Part shown: positions 22,489 through 33,722 of the stretch, in pieces | Layout: every line of letters starts with the position of its first letter | How positions within the stretch are numbered: position 1 is the stretch's first letter | DNA from: Halichoerus grypus | Lineage: Eukaryota; Chordata; Mammalia; Carnivora; Phocidae | Reading direction: 5' to 3' | Assembly: GCF_964656455.1 (NCBI RefSeq) | Contig: NC_135723.1 | Coordinates: 97,169,283-97,233,282 of the forward strand | DNA: 64,000 nucleotides | Translations under genes and position numbers: made by a program | The notes under the pieces: model-generated | What the model was told of the DNA's origin: nothing | Seen by the model: only the letters and a program-made list of their open reading frames with translations | Databases searched by the model: none

Positions 22489-24633
22489 TCCAGAACTGCT
22501 CCTGCTACATAATGTATTCATCTTTCCATAGTAAACTTTTCTGTGCTTGAAGTTTATTTTTCAGCCCGTGGGGATTTTTTTTTTTTTACTTAGAAAAATT
22601 CTCAATTTAAAAATAAAAATGAAAAAATGAGACAGGTACAGTGAAAATTTAAATTTGTTTGGTTGCAGTTCTTGTTCTTTTAAAAAAAAACATCTACTTT
22701 GTGGAAAATCATTGCTGTTCCCCTGCAATCCTCTCACAAGGGAAATAAAACTCAACATTATGAAACAAGTAAAGGTTAAATATGAATAGTTTGGATATTG
22801 TTTACTAAACTATCAAGCAAAAGACATCTCTCAGGCGTTCAACAAAAATAAATAAATAAACACAGTGAATGGCAAAAGAATAACCGGCATTTTTCCAAAT
22901 GCAGATTTCCGCTGGAAAGAGATTAAATGAGACTTCTCTGAAATGTTATCAAGTATCCTTTTGGGTTTTGATCTAATAAAAATTGGGACAAAACTTGCTG
23001 TGTTAGAACTGGTACCCACTTCAAGTCAAAGGACCCCCTGATTTATAGCTAGGGGCATCCTCTGTCCTAAAATTAATGGAGGTGAGGGTCCAACTCCATC
23101 TTGCATCCTATCCTGGAAGTGTCACAAGGATTCTACTCTACTTAAGAGCAGTCCCCGGCAGGAGCAGGAAAGCATAAATGTCACTGAACCACCTCAGAGG
23201 CAAGCACCTTCTTGACTGAAGGGTAACCTGGCATCCATCTAGAAATTCTGTCATACTATGTTAGAGAATGACAGAAAATATCCCATCTCATCTCCCCATG
23301 ATCTTCAGTACTTTAGGCTGCAGCTTATAGATAGCAAAGGTGCTTTAAATTTTTCTTGTTTCAGATTGATAAAGAGTAAAGAATGCAAGTAAGTAGAAAT
23401 TACAATTTTAAAACAATGGCAGTGATTGGATGTAACTGGTGAGTGAACATAACAGGACTTGGGAGTGATGCAGCCCTAGATTTGAACGCTTCCTCTATTT
23501 GTCATCTAGATACATCTATAGGCAAGTCATATAAAGTGACTGTGGTCTGGCAATGTAGTTGTGAAGATTAAACAGTTAATATATTTAAACCATTTAGTAA
23601 TTTAATGTAATAACTATATTTTGAAGATCCTGGAAGGATACCTGGAACGTTGTGCACATCCAGGAGTTGGCAACTAGCTTGTCCTTTCAGCTCTCAAGAT
23701 TGCAGGAAATACGGATTCACTAAGGTTATCTCACATAAGGAGGAAATTATTTTGAGGCTACAGATGAAGGAAGGTAGGAATTCTGACCCTGAAGCAGGTT
23801 TTTATGGAAACACAGAAACAGGGTATGTCTAGATCTCAGTTCAAAGACTAGATTCACCATATTTTCTTAGTAAGCCATGAGAGTGAACCTGTTTTCTGTT
23901 ACTATTATGACTAGTTCTACTCCACCTCTATCTACCAGTTCTGTTTCTAGCAACAAGTCACCTCATCCTCTGATTAACACTTTTCAGTCTTGAACATCTG
24001 CTTACTCAGGTGTCTGCTGACTTAGAGAAAAAGCAAGGTGCAGATATATGATTGTAGAGAGTGAAAACAAAATATAACTAAATTATAAGTAGCAGAAACT
24101 ATCCCTATCTACTACTAGCTAAGTGACTTTTTCTTTGTATCCTATTTGAACCCATCAAGACAAGATCTCATTGGTTTATTAAAAGTAGGAAACCTTTTAA
24201 GCAAAGCTGTTCTATCACATCACATCACAGGCTATTGCCCAGGCTTTCATCGCTCTGATTCAGTGCATCTGGGGATGAAAGGAGGCATGGGGTCAAATGG
24301 TACATATTGTGGCCATTTATGCTAAAGGAACTTCCTGGAAAGGGGCTGTCCATGAAGCACATATATTTAGGTTTAGCATTCTTACAGTTTTCTTTTATAC
24401 TCATGCAGAATGGGAAAAGAGTTAGGTTAATGCTGGAACAAGCACATTTATTTCAAAATTCTCCTTACCTGTTCCAATGTCCTTCAGGTTAAAGAGTTGT
24501 GCTTCTGTTGTGGTTTTTATGCCCATGCTAAGGTTCTTGTAACTATAAAAGAGGCTGTGACTGGCCATCTCTCAGGGGTTTCCCAAGAGAGATTTTCCAC
24601 AGCCCTGGGTTTGGACTTCAGCTCCACAGATTC
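22489..24633. other. Unique DNA, no gene seen
   Basis: Short frames only. 23420-23600 has weak MIR-like phrases ('tagatttgaacgcttcctc', 'gttgtgaagattaaacagttaatatatttaaaccatttag') but is not secure. Confidence 0.45.
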
Positions 24634-24675
24634 AAATCTGAGAGTTTAAAAAAAAAAAAAAAATCTGAGAGTTTA
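24634..24675 (+). mobile_element. Tail-only retroinsertion: A-run between 15-bp duplications
   Basis: AAATCTGAGAGTTTA occurs at 24634-24648 and again at 24661-24675, with a pure A-run between. This is the footprint of L1-type target-primed reverse transcription in which only the poly(A) tail was copied. The first nick position, TTC/AAAT, resembles the L1 endonuclease preference. No SINE or L1 body is present. Confidence 0.75.
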
Positions 24676-25139
24676 TTCAGACTTAAGGAAGACTGTTTTC
24701 TTCATGACAGGACTCACAGGGCCCAAATTAAAAAAGAAAAAAGAAAAAAAGCCATATTATCAATTTACAAGAACAAAACATTCAGCGTCTCTAGTTTTGT
24801 GTACTTGTACATTTTTTCCCTAGGAAAAAGTAAATAGAAAATGAAAAGAAAACCTGGAAATTAATTGATGAATTTGAGATTGTAAAATGTGTGTAGTTCA
24901 AATGTTTTGTTTATCTACCTACAGGGCTTATGGCTAGAAGTTCCTTGAGTCTTTGGGTCTGAACACCTCCTCTTTTGGAGTGAGAGTAGGAATCTCTGAT
25001 ATTTGCCAGTTAGAATCTGTTGTTTCTAGGCTTCTGCTGAGCACCTCTCTTCCTGTTGAGCACATTTTGCATTATTTATATTACTATTTCAAATCAAGGC
25101 ATAATCTTGTTTGACAACTATTCTATCTTCCTAATGACT
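24676..25139. other. Unique DNA, no gene seen
   Basis: No repeat or frame worth calling. An A/G-rich tract lies near 24729-24750. Confidence 0.45.
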
Positions 25140-25310
25140 GTGTATTTATTAATTCATACATTCAAAAACTTACTTATTCTACACCAGTTATGTGACTGCA
25201 GTATAGAAAACGCTTGGGATACAAGAGAAATGTAGCAAGCATTGACCTTGCCTTTGGTCCTTAGAGTCAAGTAGGGGCAGACAGAGTGTAATTAATTACT
25301 TTATCCCACA
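25140..25310 (-). repeat. MIR/L2-type relic
   Basis: 'gtatttattaattcatacattcaaaaacttacttattctacaccagttatgtgactgcag', 'cgcttgggatacaag', 'ttgaccttgcctttggtccttagagtcaagtaggggcagacag' parallels the 'cattcattcaacaaatatttattgagcacc...ctggggatacaatg...ccctgccctcatggagcttacagtctagtgggggagacag' class. Confidence 0.45.
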
Positions 25311-25349
25311 TTCTGTTACATAATAATAAAAATATAATCAGTTTTGGGG

Positions 25350-25540
25350 GAGGGAGACACCTGGATGGTTCAGTTGGTTAAGTGTCTGCCTTTGGCTCAG
25401 GTCATGATCCCCTGGTCCTGGGATGGAGCCTGAGGCCGGCTACCTTGCTCAGGGGGGAGTCTGCTTCTCTCTTTCCCTCTGCCCCTCCCCCTGCTCATTC
25501 TCTCTCTCTGTCTCTCTCAAATAAATAAAATCTTTAAAAA
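25350..25540 (+). mobile_element. CAN-SINE, plus strand, diverged
   Basis: Head GACACCTGGATGGTTCAGTT and the rest of the body match the family with more substitutions than the younger copies. It ends CAAATAAATAAAATCTTTAAAAA. No clear target-site duplication was found. Confidence 0.9.
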
Positions 25541-26139
25541 GGCAACAGTAGTTAGAAACCTGACTACTTACATCAAAAGAAACTTAAATTTCTCACATTG
25601 TAACTAGACAATGGCTTTTCAATCCAACAGCAAGCCAGATGTCACCCTGAAATTTAAAGGAATGATTTACTAAATAAGACAGAGAAGCCTTTTTCAGAGC
25701 ATAATCCATGACTATATTTAAATCTGCAAAAATTGAAAACTCACCCCTCACTTTATATTGAATATTGTGAAATATCAAATACATACCCACATCGGAAGCC
25801 TTACCAAGTACCACTGCCGCAAATGGTTATGTTTTTCCTTAAGAAACTGAGCATTTTAGCACCTGATTTGAGAAGGATTCAGTTGTCCTTCTGCTTTCAT
25901 ATTCAGCATGTTCCTGAGTAACATTGAAATTGCTTAATAATTGTATTTGTTCCTTGGGGAGTTGGAGTTGCATACAATAAGTATTTGCAAACACCTGGAC
26001 CAAAGTATGGCCCTCTTTCAGTAAGATCTGTTTATAGGGTTGAAGAATTATAAACAGGAAGTTAAGTAAAAAAAAGATAAGGAACATGCTGTCTCACTCA
26101 GATACAATGGAATGACTGTAGGTGGAGAGTATGTCTGAA
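25541..26139. other. Unique DNA, no gene seen
   Basis: Short overlapping frames on both strands (62-82 codons) with no recognisable feature. Confidence 0.45.
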
Positions 26140-26215
26140 GAGATCAGAGATACACACCTGAAATTAATGTAACAGTGTGTCAACTATACTTCAATGAGAA
26201 AAATAATGCTAAAGA
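26140..26215 (+). mobile_element. L1 3' terminus fragment
   Basis: 'gagatacacacctgaaattaatgtaacagtgtgtcaactatacttcaatgagaaaaataa' matches the extreme 3' end of L1 elements ('ctgaaactaatacaacattgtatgtcaactatacttcaataaaaa'). Confidence 0.6.
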
Positions 26216-28082
26216 AACCAGAGATCAAACCTATTTAAAAGAGGCAAGAAAAAAAGACTGAGGATTAAGATAGTTTCACTTATTTTTCCTTTTTTTCCTA
26301 GTTTTTCTTTTAATTCAGGAACATAGGCATTGCATACTGGGGAGAGGGACTGTCCCGATCATCTTTACTCTCTGCTTGAGTCCCAGGGAAAGTAGAGGCG
26401 ATAACAGAGAATGTCTCCATTGACTCAATATTTGTTGGACTGATCAAGGCTATTTTCTTCTTTTTTTAACCATCATCTTCCTTTTGTTTATTAGTGATTT
26501 TTTTGCCCCAAGATTTTTAAGTGACAACATATAATTTTAGAATCCTTAGACTGTGCCAAGACATTTTCAGAAATACTTAAAGGAATAGCCACTTTCTGTG
26601 TAAGAAACTGGTTTGATAGCCATGGTCTTATTTCTAGTTGCTTTTAACAGAAGTCTTTTCTTTAAACCCCTACCTAAACTCTTTAAACAAATAAATGAAA
26701 ACTAAGTCTAAAACCTCTTAAAAAAAAAAAGCAAACACCAAATTTTATATCAAGTACTCATAAGATAGATTTTTTTTATCAATATGATTGTAAGTTATTA
26801 ATAAACTTAACTGGTCTCTTGTATATTTTACTATGTGATTTTCTGTTTTCACCTCACAGGAAGTACTGAGTTACCTTGGTTCTGCAAGGAGTTAATAGGT
26901 TTTTCATATTTCAGGGATGAACAATTAGGTGTAAGCAAGAGATCAAGACAGCATTTGAGGGCCTTTGTTTCAGTAGTTTTAACAATTAAGCTGATTATTC
27001 AAAGTGAAAGTATTAAGGCTGATAACTTAGAGAAAAAGAGAGGAAGACCCAAAACAAGAGGTAAAAACATGCCCTTGGTGATGAGACCCAGCTAGTTCTA
27101 AAATAGTAGCCATACACCTAGCTAGGCAGGAGGCATGGCTGTGGAGGAGGTAGCTCTGTGGCCTACTGGGACTTCGACTCTGGAGCCAAAGATCCCTGTT
27201 GTCAGAGCTGATCCTGGGGGGGGGGGGGGGGGATGTTGTCAAAGAAGTCACCACTCTAAATGGACAAAAAGCACATCAGCAGTCAACTTCTGACCTGTGG
27301 CCTGTCAAGGTTCACATAAGAAGGCAAAGAGAGCCATGAAAAATAAGAAATGCTGGAATTCTTGCTAATTGCATCGAATGGGTAGTTTGAACTAATTAAT
27401 CTGATTTAGAAAAATTAATGGACTCTGACATACTTTGCACCTTGGATGTTTTGGAGCAATTCTTAAGTTACATGATCTTTATATAGGAGCTAAGGCCATC
27501 CACTTAAAAGAGAGATCAAAGAGTAATTACTCTTACAGGCCTAAGAAGTATCTAGAAGAGCATTTTCCAAAGCATGCACTAGAGAGAATTAGGGCCATGA
27601 AGTGAGGAGGTGAAATGCATTTGAGAAATACCAGTATTAGGACAACCCAAAACCCTCTGGTGATTCACAAAACATGTTAGCATATTAAAGACTCTGAGAT
27701 AACCCATTCTAACCCGTCTGTCTTTAAGCCAGAATTTCACAGACTTATTTGATCATAAAAATGTATTAGCATTTCTGAAGAACAAACATCCTTTGAGAAA
27801 CTAGATACTAGGGAAAAATAGAGTAACTCTACGAAACAATAGAAATCAATTACAACTTCAAATCTAAGTGACTGGCTTTGCCCCCCAAAAAAGCAAGATT
27901 ATGTATATAATTGTTTTTACCTCCTATGTTGATACACAAAAGGAGAGAAATATAAAATTTACCTCCACACTAACATTCCCCTAAGCCCCAATCTGGCCTG
28001 ATAAAGCTCCTAGATAATGTTATAAAGGAATCATCCTTATGCATATGGCAAATGTATATCTTTTCCAAGAGTTATTTCCAAA
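26216..28082. other. Unique DNA, no gene seen
   Basis: Short frames only. The plus-strand frame 26835-27095 follows a 'ttttcacctcacag' acceptor-like string, but no matching donor or conserved protein is evident. Confidence 0.42.
27216..27232. repeat. G17 homopolymer
   Basis: Seventeen G in a row, bounded by ATCCT on the left and ATGTTG on the right. Unusual in this AT-rich setting and prone to slippage and sequencing error. Confidence 0.9.
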
Positions 28083-28089
28083 AAGATTT

Positions 28090-28091
28090 TT

Positions 28092-28143
<52 letters not shown>

Positions 28144-28145
28144 TC
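28090..28145. repeat. (TTTC)n microsatellite, about 14 units
   Basis: A near-perfect TTTC run immediately after AAAAAGATTTT, so it has grown out of the A/T-rich end of the older SINE. It gives a frame of repeated Phe-Leu-Ser-Phe on one strand and Lys-Glu-Arg-Lys on the other; neither is a gene. Confidence 0.95.
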
Positions 28146-28283
28146 AGAGAGAGGAAGCGAGAGTGAGCAGGGGCAGGGGGTTGGGGGAATAGGGAGGGGC
28201 AGAGGGAGAGAGAGAATCTTAAGCATTTTTTTTTTTTTTAGAGGAAGAGAGAGAGTACATGGGGGAGGGGAGAGAGAGAATTC

Positions 28284-28490
28284 TTTTTTTTAAAGATTTT
28301 ATTTATTTATTTGACAGAGAGAGATAGCAAGAGCAGGAACACAAGCACGGGGAGTGGGAGAGGGAGAAGCAAGCTTCCTGCTGAACGGGGAGCCCGATGC
28401 GGGGCTCGATGCGGGGCTCGATCCCAGAACCCTGAGATCATGACCTGAACTGAAGGCAGACCCTTAACGACTGAGCCACCCAGGTGCCCC
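28284..28490 (-). mobile_element. CAN-SINE, minus strand, nested in an older SINE
   Basis: T-run and AAAGATTTTATTTATTTATT at the left, CACCCAGGTGCCCC at the right. GAGAGAGAGAAT flanks it on both sides (28270-28281 and about 28493-28504). It carries a 12-bp internal duplication, GATGCGGGGCTC, repeated near 28396-28419, which most copies lack. Confidence 0.93.
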
Positions 28491-28627
28491 GAGAGAGAGA
28501 GAATCTTAAGCAGGCTCCATACCCAGTGCAGAGCCCCGTGTGGGGCTCAATCTCAGGACCCTGAGATCATGACCTGAGCCGAAATCAAGAGTCAGATGCT
28601 TAGCGGACTGAGCCACAGAGACACCCC

Positions 28628-30599
28628 CTGAAAGCTACTCTCAACTGAGAATACAGCATCTCTAGAAAGTCAGAGTGAGGAATGAAAGGTGGTTTTTTAA
28701 ATGTATGATACTTAAGTGGGTTAACAGAACAGCTACATGAGTAATGAGATAATTATGTCAACACAAAATTTCACAATCATTAAAATACCTGTTCTAATTT
28801 GGTGTCAGAAACTTAAGTGCAATATGAAGAGTGTGATGACAGAATTACATTTGCAAAAATGCCTGAGAGTTGGAAAGGAGGAAACAAAGAGGAAGATTTT
28901 AAAATTAGAGGATGGGAGAGAAAACCGTGGAAAGGCACAAATAGTGTTCTACAATTACAGAAAGGGTATTAGCTGACTGGCAATGAGCAATTACTATTTT
29001 CCATTGTTGAGGAAAAAAAGACAGTATGGTCAGAACCTTGTATAGAAGGAATGCACTTTGAGCTTTAGGAAGAAAAGTGAGAGTATGAAAACAAAGTAGG
29101 TAATAGTATCTCCAGGAAAACCTTTTAAATTTAGAGTAGACACCTGCTTAGAATGACTTAGATACAAAAATCAAAATTCTGAGTGTAGCAACAATGATTC
29201 AGTTTAAACTAGTATTGATAGAATACAGGTATTTTAAATTCTGCATTCTATTCTTTGGTGCCAACAGTTTTTTTCTTCCCCTTGATTTAATTTTTCTGTA
29301 GAATTGGCTTTGTGCAAGAATTGATAATAGGGATCCTTGATGACCCATTTTCAATTCAAATTTCTTTCTCATTTTCTGTTGATGTCTAACAATTCATGAA
29401 TAAAATACAAAGTCCCATTTCACAACAAAATGTCATGATTAAAATGCCAGTAACTTCACAAGAAGGATGTCCAGCCATCTGACCTTGAAAGAGTCACAGT
29501 CAACCCTAAGGCATGGTTTTCCTCTAGCTAAAAATGGAGATGTAGCCAAGGGATAACCTCAGGAAGCCTCTTAAGCATCAACATGTGGACACTGAAGCAA
29601 TCTACTTGTAACCATCCAACTTCTTTCCAGCCTACCTTTATACCTTGTGATCTTGTTATGAACCAGATTTCAGCTTGGATTCCTCATTTTCATATCAACC
29701 CTGGTAGATGTGACACTTCTGTCTTTTAGTCAAAGTTGGTGAGCAGTTCATGAATGAACCTTGTAAATAGCATCAAACGAGCTCTGGAAACCATATCAGA
29801 AACTAAACCAGGCTATTTTCAAATATTTGCCAAAATGAGATGCAGCATGTCTCAGGGAAACATTAATTAATCTTTTGTATAAGTTCTCTTAAGTTGGATA
29901 AATGGAAATAAATTTTTAAAAAACTAGGATATCATATAAACTCTCATTGAAGTGTCTTCACCGGCTTGTGCTTTAATTTAATTAGATTTACAAATGGCAG
30001 TATAAAATACACATCAGAAAGATTTAATACAGCCTATAGAGTAACAATTATTTCACCCAATGGCCTTTATATAAGAATATACCTAATTTTTAATGTCAAG
30101 AGCCTTGAGATGGAGGAGAATATCTTTCTAGGTTAGCTCATTAAATCATTTAGACATTTTAAATAAGTGTTTATTGAGTTCCTTAGGTATAACTCTTGAT
30201 AGTTTTATGTTCTTTTAAACATGGAAACTGTACCAACTATTGGGTTCTACGTTTTCCCTTGGCTTCCAGGAAGCTCTGGCCTAAATTTATGCTCAGATAC
30301 AGAAATTTATTTATCTAGAATACCTACATGAGAGTGCATCTAACTCTACCTTATTTAAAGTAATTTTATCTACATTTTATTTCCTGTTCTGTGTTACAAG
30401 CATTTAACATTGTAAGCTACATTAAACCTTTGAAGGAATAAAGTGGACTGTAAGTCACAAATGAATAAATAAAAGCTGCATATAATAGAGAAAAATTAAC
30501 CTGAAATAAAGGCTTAATGAGTCATTTTTCAGGGAAGAACTCTCCCTCTAATGAGAAATACTACTCATTATCATAGTTATCAATTAATAATTCATTAAT
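28628..30599. other. Unique DNA, no gene seen
   Basis: AT-rich with short frames. 29485-29545 has weak MIR-like words ('ctgaccttgaaagagtcac', 'ttttcctctagctaaaaatggagatg') that I do not call separately. Confidence 0.42.
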
Positions 30600-30745
30600 A
30601 ATGCCTTATATTTGTATATATTAAAATATGTATATTACCTCATTATCTCATAATAATCTTAGGACACAGACAAAGCAGATATATTTTTTCTTGAATTAAG
30701 GATGCGAAAAGCGAAATTCAAGGATTTGAACCGAAGGCATTTAAT
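30600..30745 (-). repeat. MIR relic, minus strand
   Basis: 'attacctcattatctcataataatcttaggacacagac', then 'gaattaaggatgcgaaaagcgaaattcaaggatttgaacc'. The order fits reversed MIR but divergence is large. Confidence 0.4.
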
Positions 30746-31554
30746 GCCATATATAGTAATATGTCCCTAATATTTGGGGTTTTAAAACTTATATTTGTTA
30801 TTCACATATGATTTGAATATGAAGTGAATGTTGAGAGGTAAAACATTTAAATATGTACATAGACTTAAAACATTTTTTTTTTAGACTTTAAAATCTTAAT
30901 GCTGTATCTTCAATTCACCAAAATGAGGTATGTTTAAGGAAACAAAAGTTTCATGCAGGCCTCTTCTCTTGTGGAGATAATAATTTATTTTGATAAGGAT
31001 TAAATTATTCTACTTAGGCTGTCACATAAAAATGAGCTCTATTTATCCAGACAGCAGTAATTATTGTGTTCAGGAAAACATACACACACACACACACAAA
31101 CACACACACCAAGCATGACAGTTCGCTCAAAAGTAAAATCTTCTTTTCTCCCATCACCAGATTACCTTGAAAACTGACTCAGCCCTTCACTAGACTAACT
31201 TAAAAAGGCAGTTCAGGAGACACAATAATTCATTTCATGAGGATGCCTAAGATGTTAGCCTGACATTTGTTAGAAAGACAGCTTTCCACAAACCTATTTC
31301 TAAATCTTGGAGGAAATTGAAAATATTATTGATATAAAGCATATAATCACAGGCCATATTTTTTTTCCTTGTGTTGTAAGACAACATGTTTCCAAGCAAT
31401 CAGAATGCCAATCCATAATTCTAAGAAGAATTCAGGGACCTCTCTAAAATTTGGAACTGTGACTCAAATAAGAAGGCAATGCTTCCTGGAAGCCTGATGT
31501 ACAACAAAATGGTTATGTTTGCTTATACTGAAATTAAAACAAATAGGTTTGAAA
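30746..31554. other. Unique DNA with a (CA)n run
   Basis: No gene. A (CA)n tract interrupted by AA occupies 31079-31110. Confidence 0.5.
31079..31110. repeat. (CA)n microsatellite
   Basis: About fifteen CA units with a CAAAC interruption. Confidence 0.93.
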
Positions 31555-31735
31555 TTTGGCTGGGAAAATTATATAACCTCTTCAGATATCAGTTTCTTGA
31601 GCTAAAAATGGGGACAGTGACAGGACGTATCTCATGGGATTGTTGTAAGGATCACATGCAATTAGGTATGTAAAGTGTTTCACCCAGCATCTTTGTAGCC
31701 ATCCAATAAAAGTTGACCGTTATTATCCTCAGTTC
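31555..31735 (+). repeat. MIR relic, plus strand
   Basis: 'tatataacctcttcagatatcagtttcttgagctaaaaatggggacagtgacaggacgtatctcatgggattgttgtaaggatcacatgcaatta' followed by 'gtaaagtgtttcacccagcatc' tracks the MIR core and 3' half closely. Confidence 0.65.
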
Positions 31736-31988
31736 AAAAATAGAACACATACGCAAAACATTTGCATGATTGATTGAAGAATTCCTAAATGTAAAATACA
31801 GGTTCAAATAATTTTCTGTAGCAATGGATTTAATACAGAAACTGAACAACTTAATTTAAAAATCTACACATTATGAGGGGTAAAATACTTAAGGATCAAA
31901 CTACTAAAGGGTAGATATAATAGTTGATAATATTACACCATAATTTAGTTTTTATGTTGGCAGTGTGTTTTGTCCATATTCAGAAACT

Positions 31989-32183
31989 ATTTTTTTAATT
32001 ATTTTTAAAGGTTTATTTATTTTGGGGGACGGGGATGGGAGAGGCAGAGAGAGAGAGAAACTCAAGCAGACTCTGCGCTGAGTGCGGAGTCCATCAGGAG
32101 GCTTGATCTCCTGACCCTAAGATCAAACCTGAGCTGAAACCAGGAGTTGGATGCTTTAATCAACTGCGCCACCCAGGTGCTGC
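31989..32183 (-). mobile_element. Older CAN-SINE, minus strand
   Basis: 'ttttaaaggtttatttatttt', a purine-rich body, 'actctgcgctgagtgcggag' and 'gcgccacccaggtgctg'. It is more diverged than the young copies. TATTCAGAA flanks it on both sides (about 31977 and 32185), a partial target-site duplication. Confidence 0.88.
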
Positions 32184-32282
32184 GTATTCAGAAGTTACTT
32201 TGAAACAATATTTGCTGCATTGTACTAATATGAAATTGTCTTTTTCTAAGGAAATTAAATTAATCAGATCCAAAACTAAACA

Positions 32283-32420
32283 TGTGTTTATCACTTGCTA
32301 CCTGTCAGTGGCTGACCAGTTGATCTCAAGCACTTTACATTTAATATGACATTACTATTTCAGATTTTAATATACATATTCTGTCTTTAATCTCAAGATA
32401 CCCTTTCTTTATGAGAAGAT
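32283..32420 (-). repeat. Possible MIR relic
   Basis: 'tcaagcactttacatttaatatgacatt' and 'atgagaagattgaggga' occur in reversed-MIR order. Weak. Confidence 0.3.
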
Positions 32421-32974
32421 TGAGGGATTCTCCTTAATTGCTTTTAAATGTAATAAAGGCTTCCAGTGTGACTAAAAAATTTCAAGAAGTGTTTTTTTAT
32501 TATGTTATGTTTTTTATTTTCTTTTTTTTTAAATTTTTTATTGTTATGTTAATCCCCATACATTACATCATTAGTTTTTGATGTAGTGTTCCATGATTCA
32601 TTGTTTGTGCATAACACCCAGTGCTCCGTGCAGAACGTGCCCTCTTTAATACCCATCACCAAGCTAACCCATCCTCCCACCCCCCTCCCCTCTAGAACCC
32701 TCAGTTTGTATTTCAGAGTCCATCGTCTCTCATGGTTCGTCTCCCCCTCCGTTTTTCCCCTCTTCATTCTTCGCCTCCTGCTATCTTCTTCTTCTTCTTT
32801 TTTTTTTTTTAACATATAATGTATTATTTGTTTCAGAGGTACAGGTCTGCGATTCAGCAGTCTTACACAATTCACAGCACTCACCATAGCACATACCCTC
32901 CCCAATGTCTATCACCCAGCCACCCCATCCCTCCCACCCCCCACCACTCCAGCAACCCTCAGTTTGTTTCCTGA

Positions 32975-33466
32975 GAAGACATCCAAATGGCCAACAGACA
33001 CATCAAAAAGTGCTCAACATCGCTCGGCATCAGGGAAATCCAAATCAAAACCTCAGTGAGAGACCACCTCACACCAGTCAGAATGGCTAAAATTAACAAG
33101 TCAGGAAATGACAGATGTTGGCGGGGATGCGGAGAAAGGGGAACCCTCCTACACTGTTGGTGGGAATGCAAGCTGGTGCAGCCACCGTGGAAAACAGTAT
33201 GGAGGTTCCTCAAAAAGTTGAAAATAGAGCTACCCTACGACCCAGCAATCGCACTACTGGGTATTTACCTCAAAGATACAGATGTAGGGATCTGAAGGGG
33301 TACATGCACCCCGATGTTTATAGCAGCAATGTCCACAATAGCCAAACTGTGGAAAGAGCCAAGATGTCCATCGACAGATGAATGGATAAAGAAGATGTGG
33401 TATATATATACAATGGGATATTATGCAGCCATCAAAAGGAATGAAATCTTGCCATTTGCAATGACA
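32975..33466 (+). pseudogene. L1 ORF2 C-terminal fragment
   Basis: The frame from 32987 reads a recognisable LINE-1 ORF2 C-terminus, including the cysteine-rich segment [19 protein letters not shown] at residues 44-62 and an LLGIY motif near its end. ORF2p is the L1 endonuclease and reverse transcriptase; this piece lies after the catalytic domains. It stops early with a TGA at about 33293, and L1-like code then continues in other frames with further damage. It is the downstream half of the swapped pair. Confidence 0.85.
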
Positions 33467-33722
33467 TAGAAACATCGCCAAAGGCAGGGGAAGCAAGGGC
33501 AAAAATGAACTACTGGGACCTCATCAAGATAAAAAGCTTTTGCACAGCAAAAGAAACAGTCAACAAAACCAAAAGACAACTGACAGAATGGGAGAAGATA
33601 TTTGCAAATGACATATCAGATAAAAGGCTAGTATCCAAAATCTATAAAGAACTTCTTAAACTCAACACCCAAAGAACCAATGATCCAATCAAGAAATGGG
33701 CAGAAGACATGAACAGACATTT
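33467..33722 (+). pseudogene. L1 ORF2 fragment, normally upstream of the preceding one
   Basis: Encodes [18 protein letters not shown], then [12 protein letters not shown] and [13 protein letters not shown], all typical of ORF2 just before the C-terminal cysteine-rich region. In an intact L1 its right end would run straight into the sequence found at 32975. Here it sits after that segment, and its right end meets the target-site duplication instead. No function expected. Confidence 0.85.

Larger units (their letters stand above)
28083..28627 (-). mobile_element. Older CAN-SINE material split by a younger SINE
   Basis: 28083-28222 holds a SINE tail and body (with an expanded TTTC tract). It is followed by a T-run and a second tail-like piece (28224-28282). 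The body and head resume after the inner SINE, at 28491-28627. The head is recognised by 'gatcatgacctgagccgaaatcaagagtcagatgct' and 'gactgagccac'. The string GAGAGAGAGAATCTTAAGCA occurs both near 28208 and near 28493, so the tail part is present twice. This is either two nested older copies or an internal duplication. Confidence 0.8.
32495..33722 (-). mobile_element. Rearranged L1 insertion with 15-bp target-site duplication
   Basis: TTTCAAGAAGTGTTT lies at 32480-32494 and 33723-33737, so everything between entered as one event or was rearranged afterwards as one block. From the left: an imperfect T-run (the L1 poly(A) on the minus strand) and about 470 bp of L1 3' untranslated region in reverse complement, including an internal T-run at about 32798-32811 that I remember as normal for this L1 family. 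At about 32974 the orientation flips. 32975-33466 is plus-strand ORF2 C-terminal DNA, and 33467-33722 is plus-strand ORF2 DNA that normally lies immediately upstream of it. The inverted part is therefore also permuted. It is too short and broken to be active. Confidence 0.88.

Noticed and set aside
26820..27095. Possible exon after an acceptor-like 'ttttcacctcacag'
   Set aside because: No donor site paired with a protein-like frame; such strings are common by chance.
28020..28293. Frames with Phe-Leu-Ser-Phe or Lys-Glu-Arg repeats
   Set aside because: Translation of the (TTTC)n tract and SINE tails.
32798..32820. Internal T-run in the L1 3' end considered as a second, separate L1 insertion
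   Set aside because: I recall the same internal A-run followed by GAAGAAGA in this carnivoran L1 3' region, and there is no target duplication around it.
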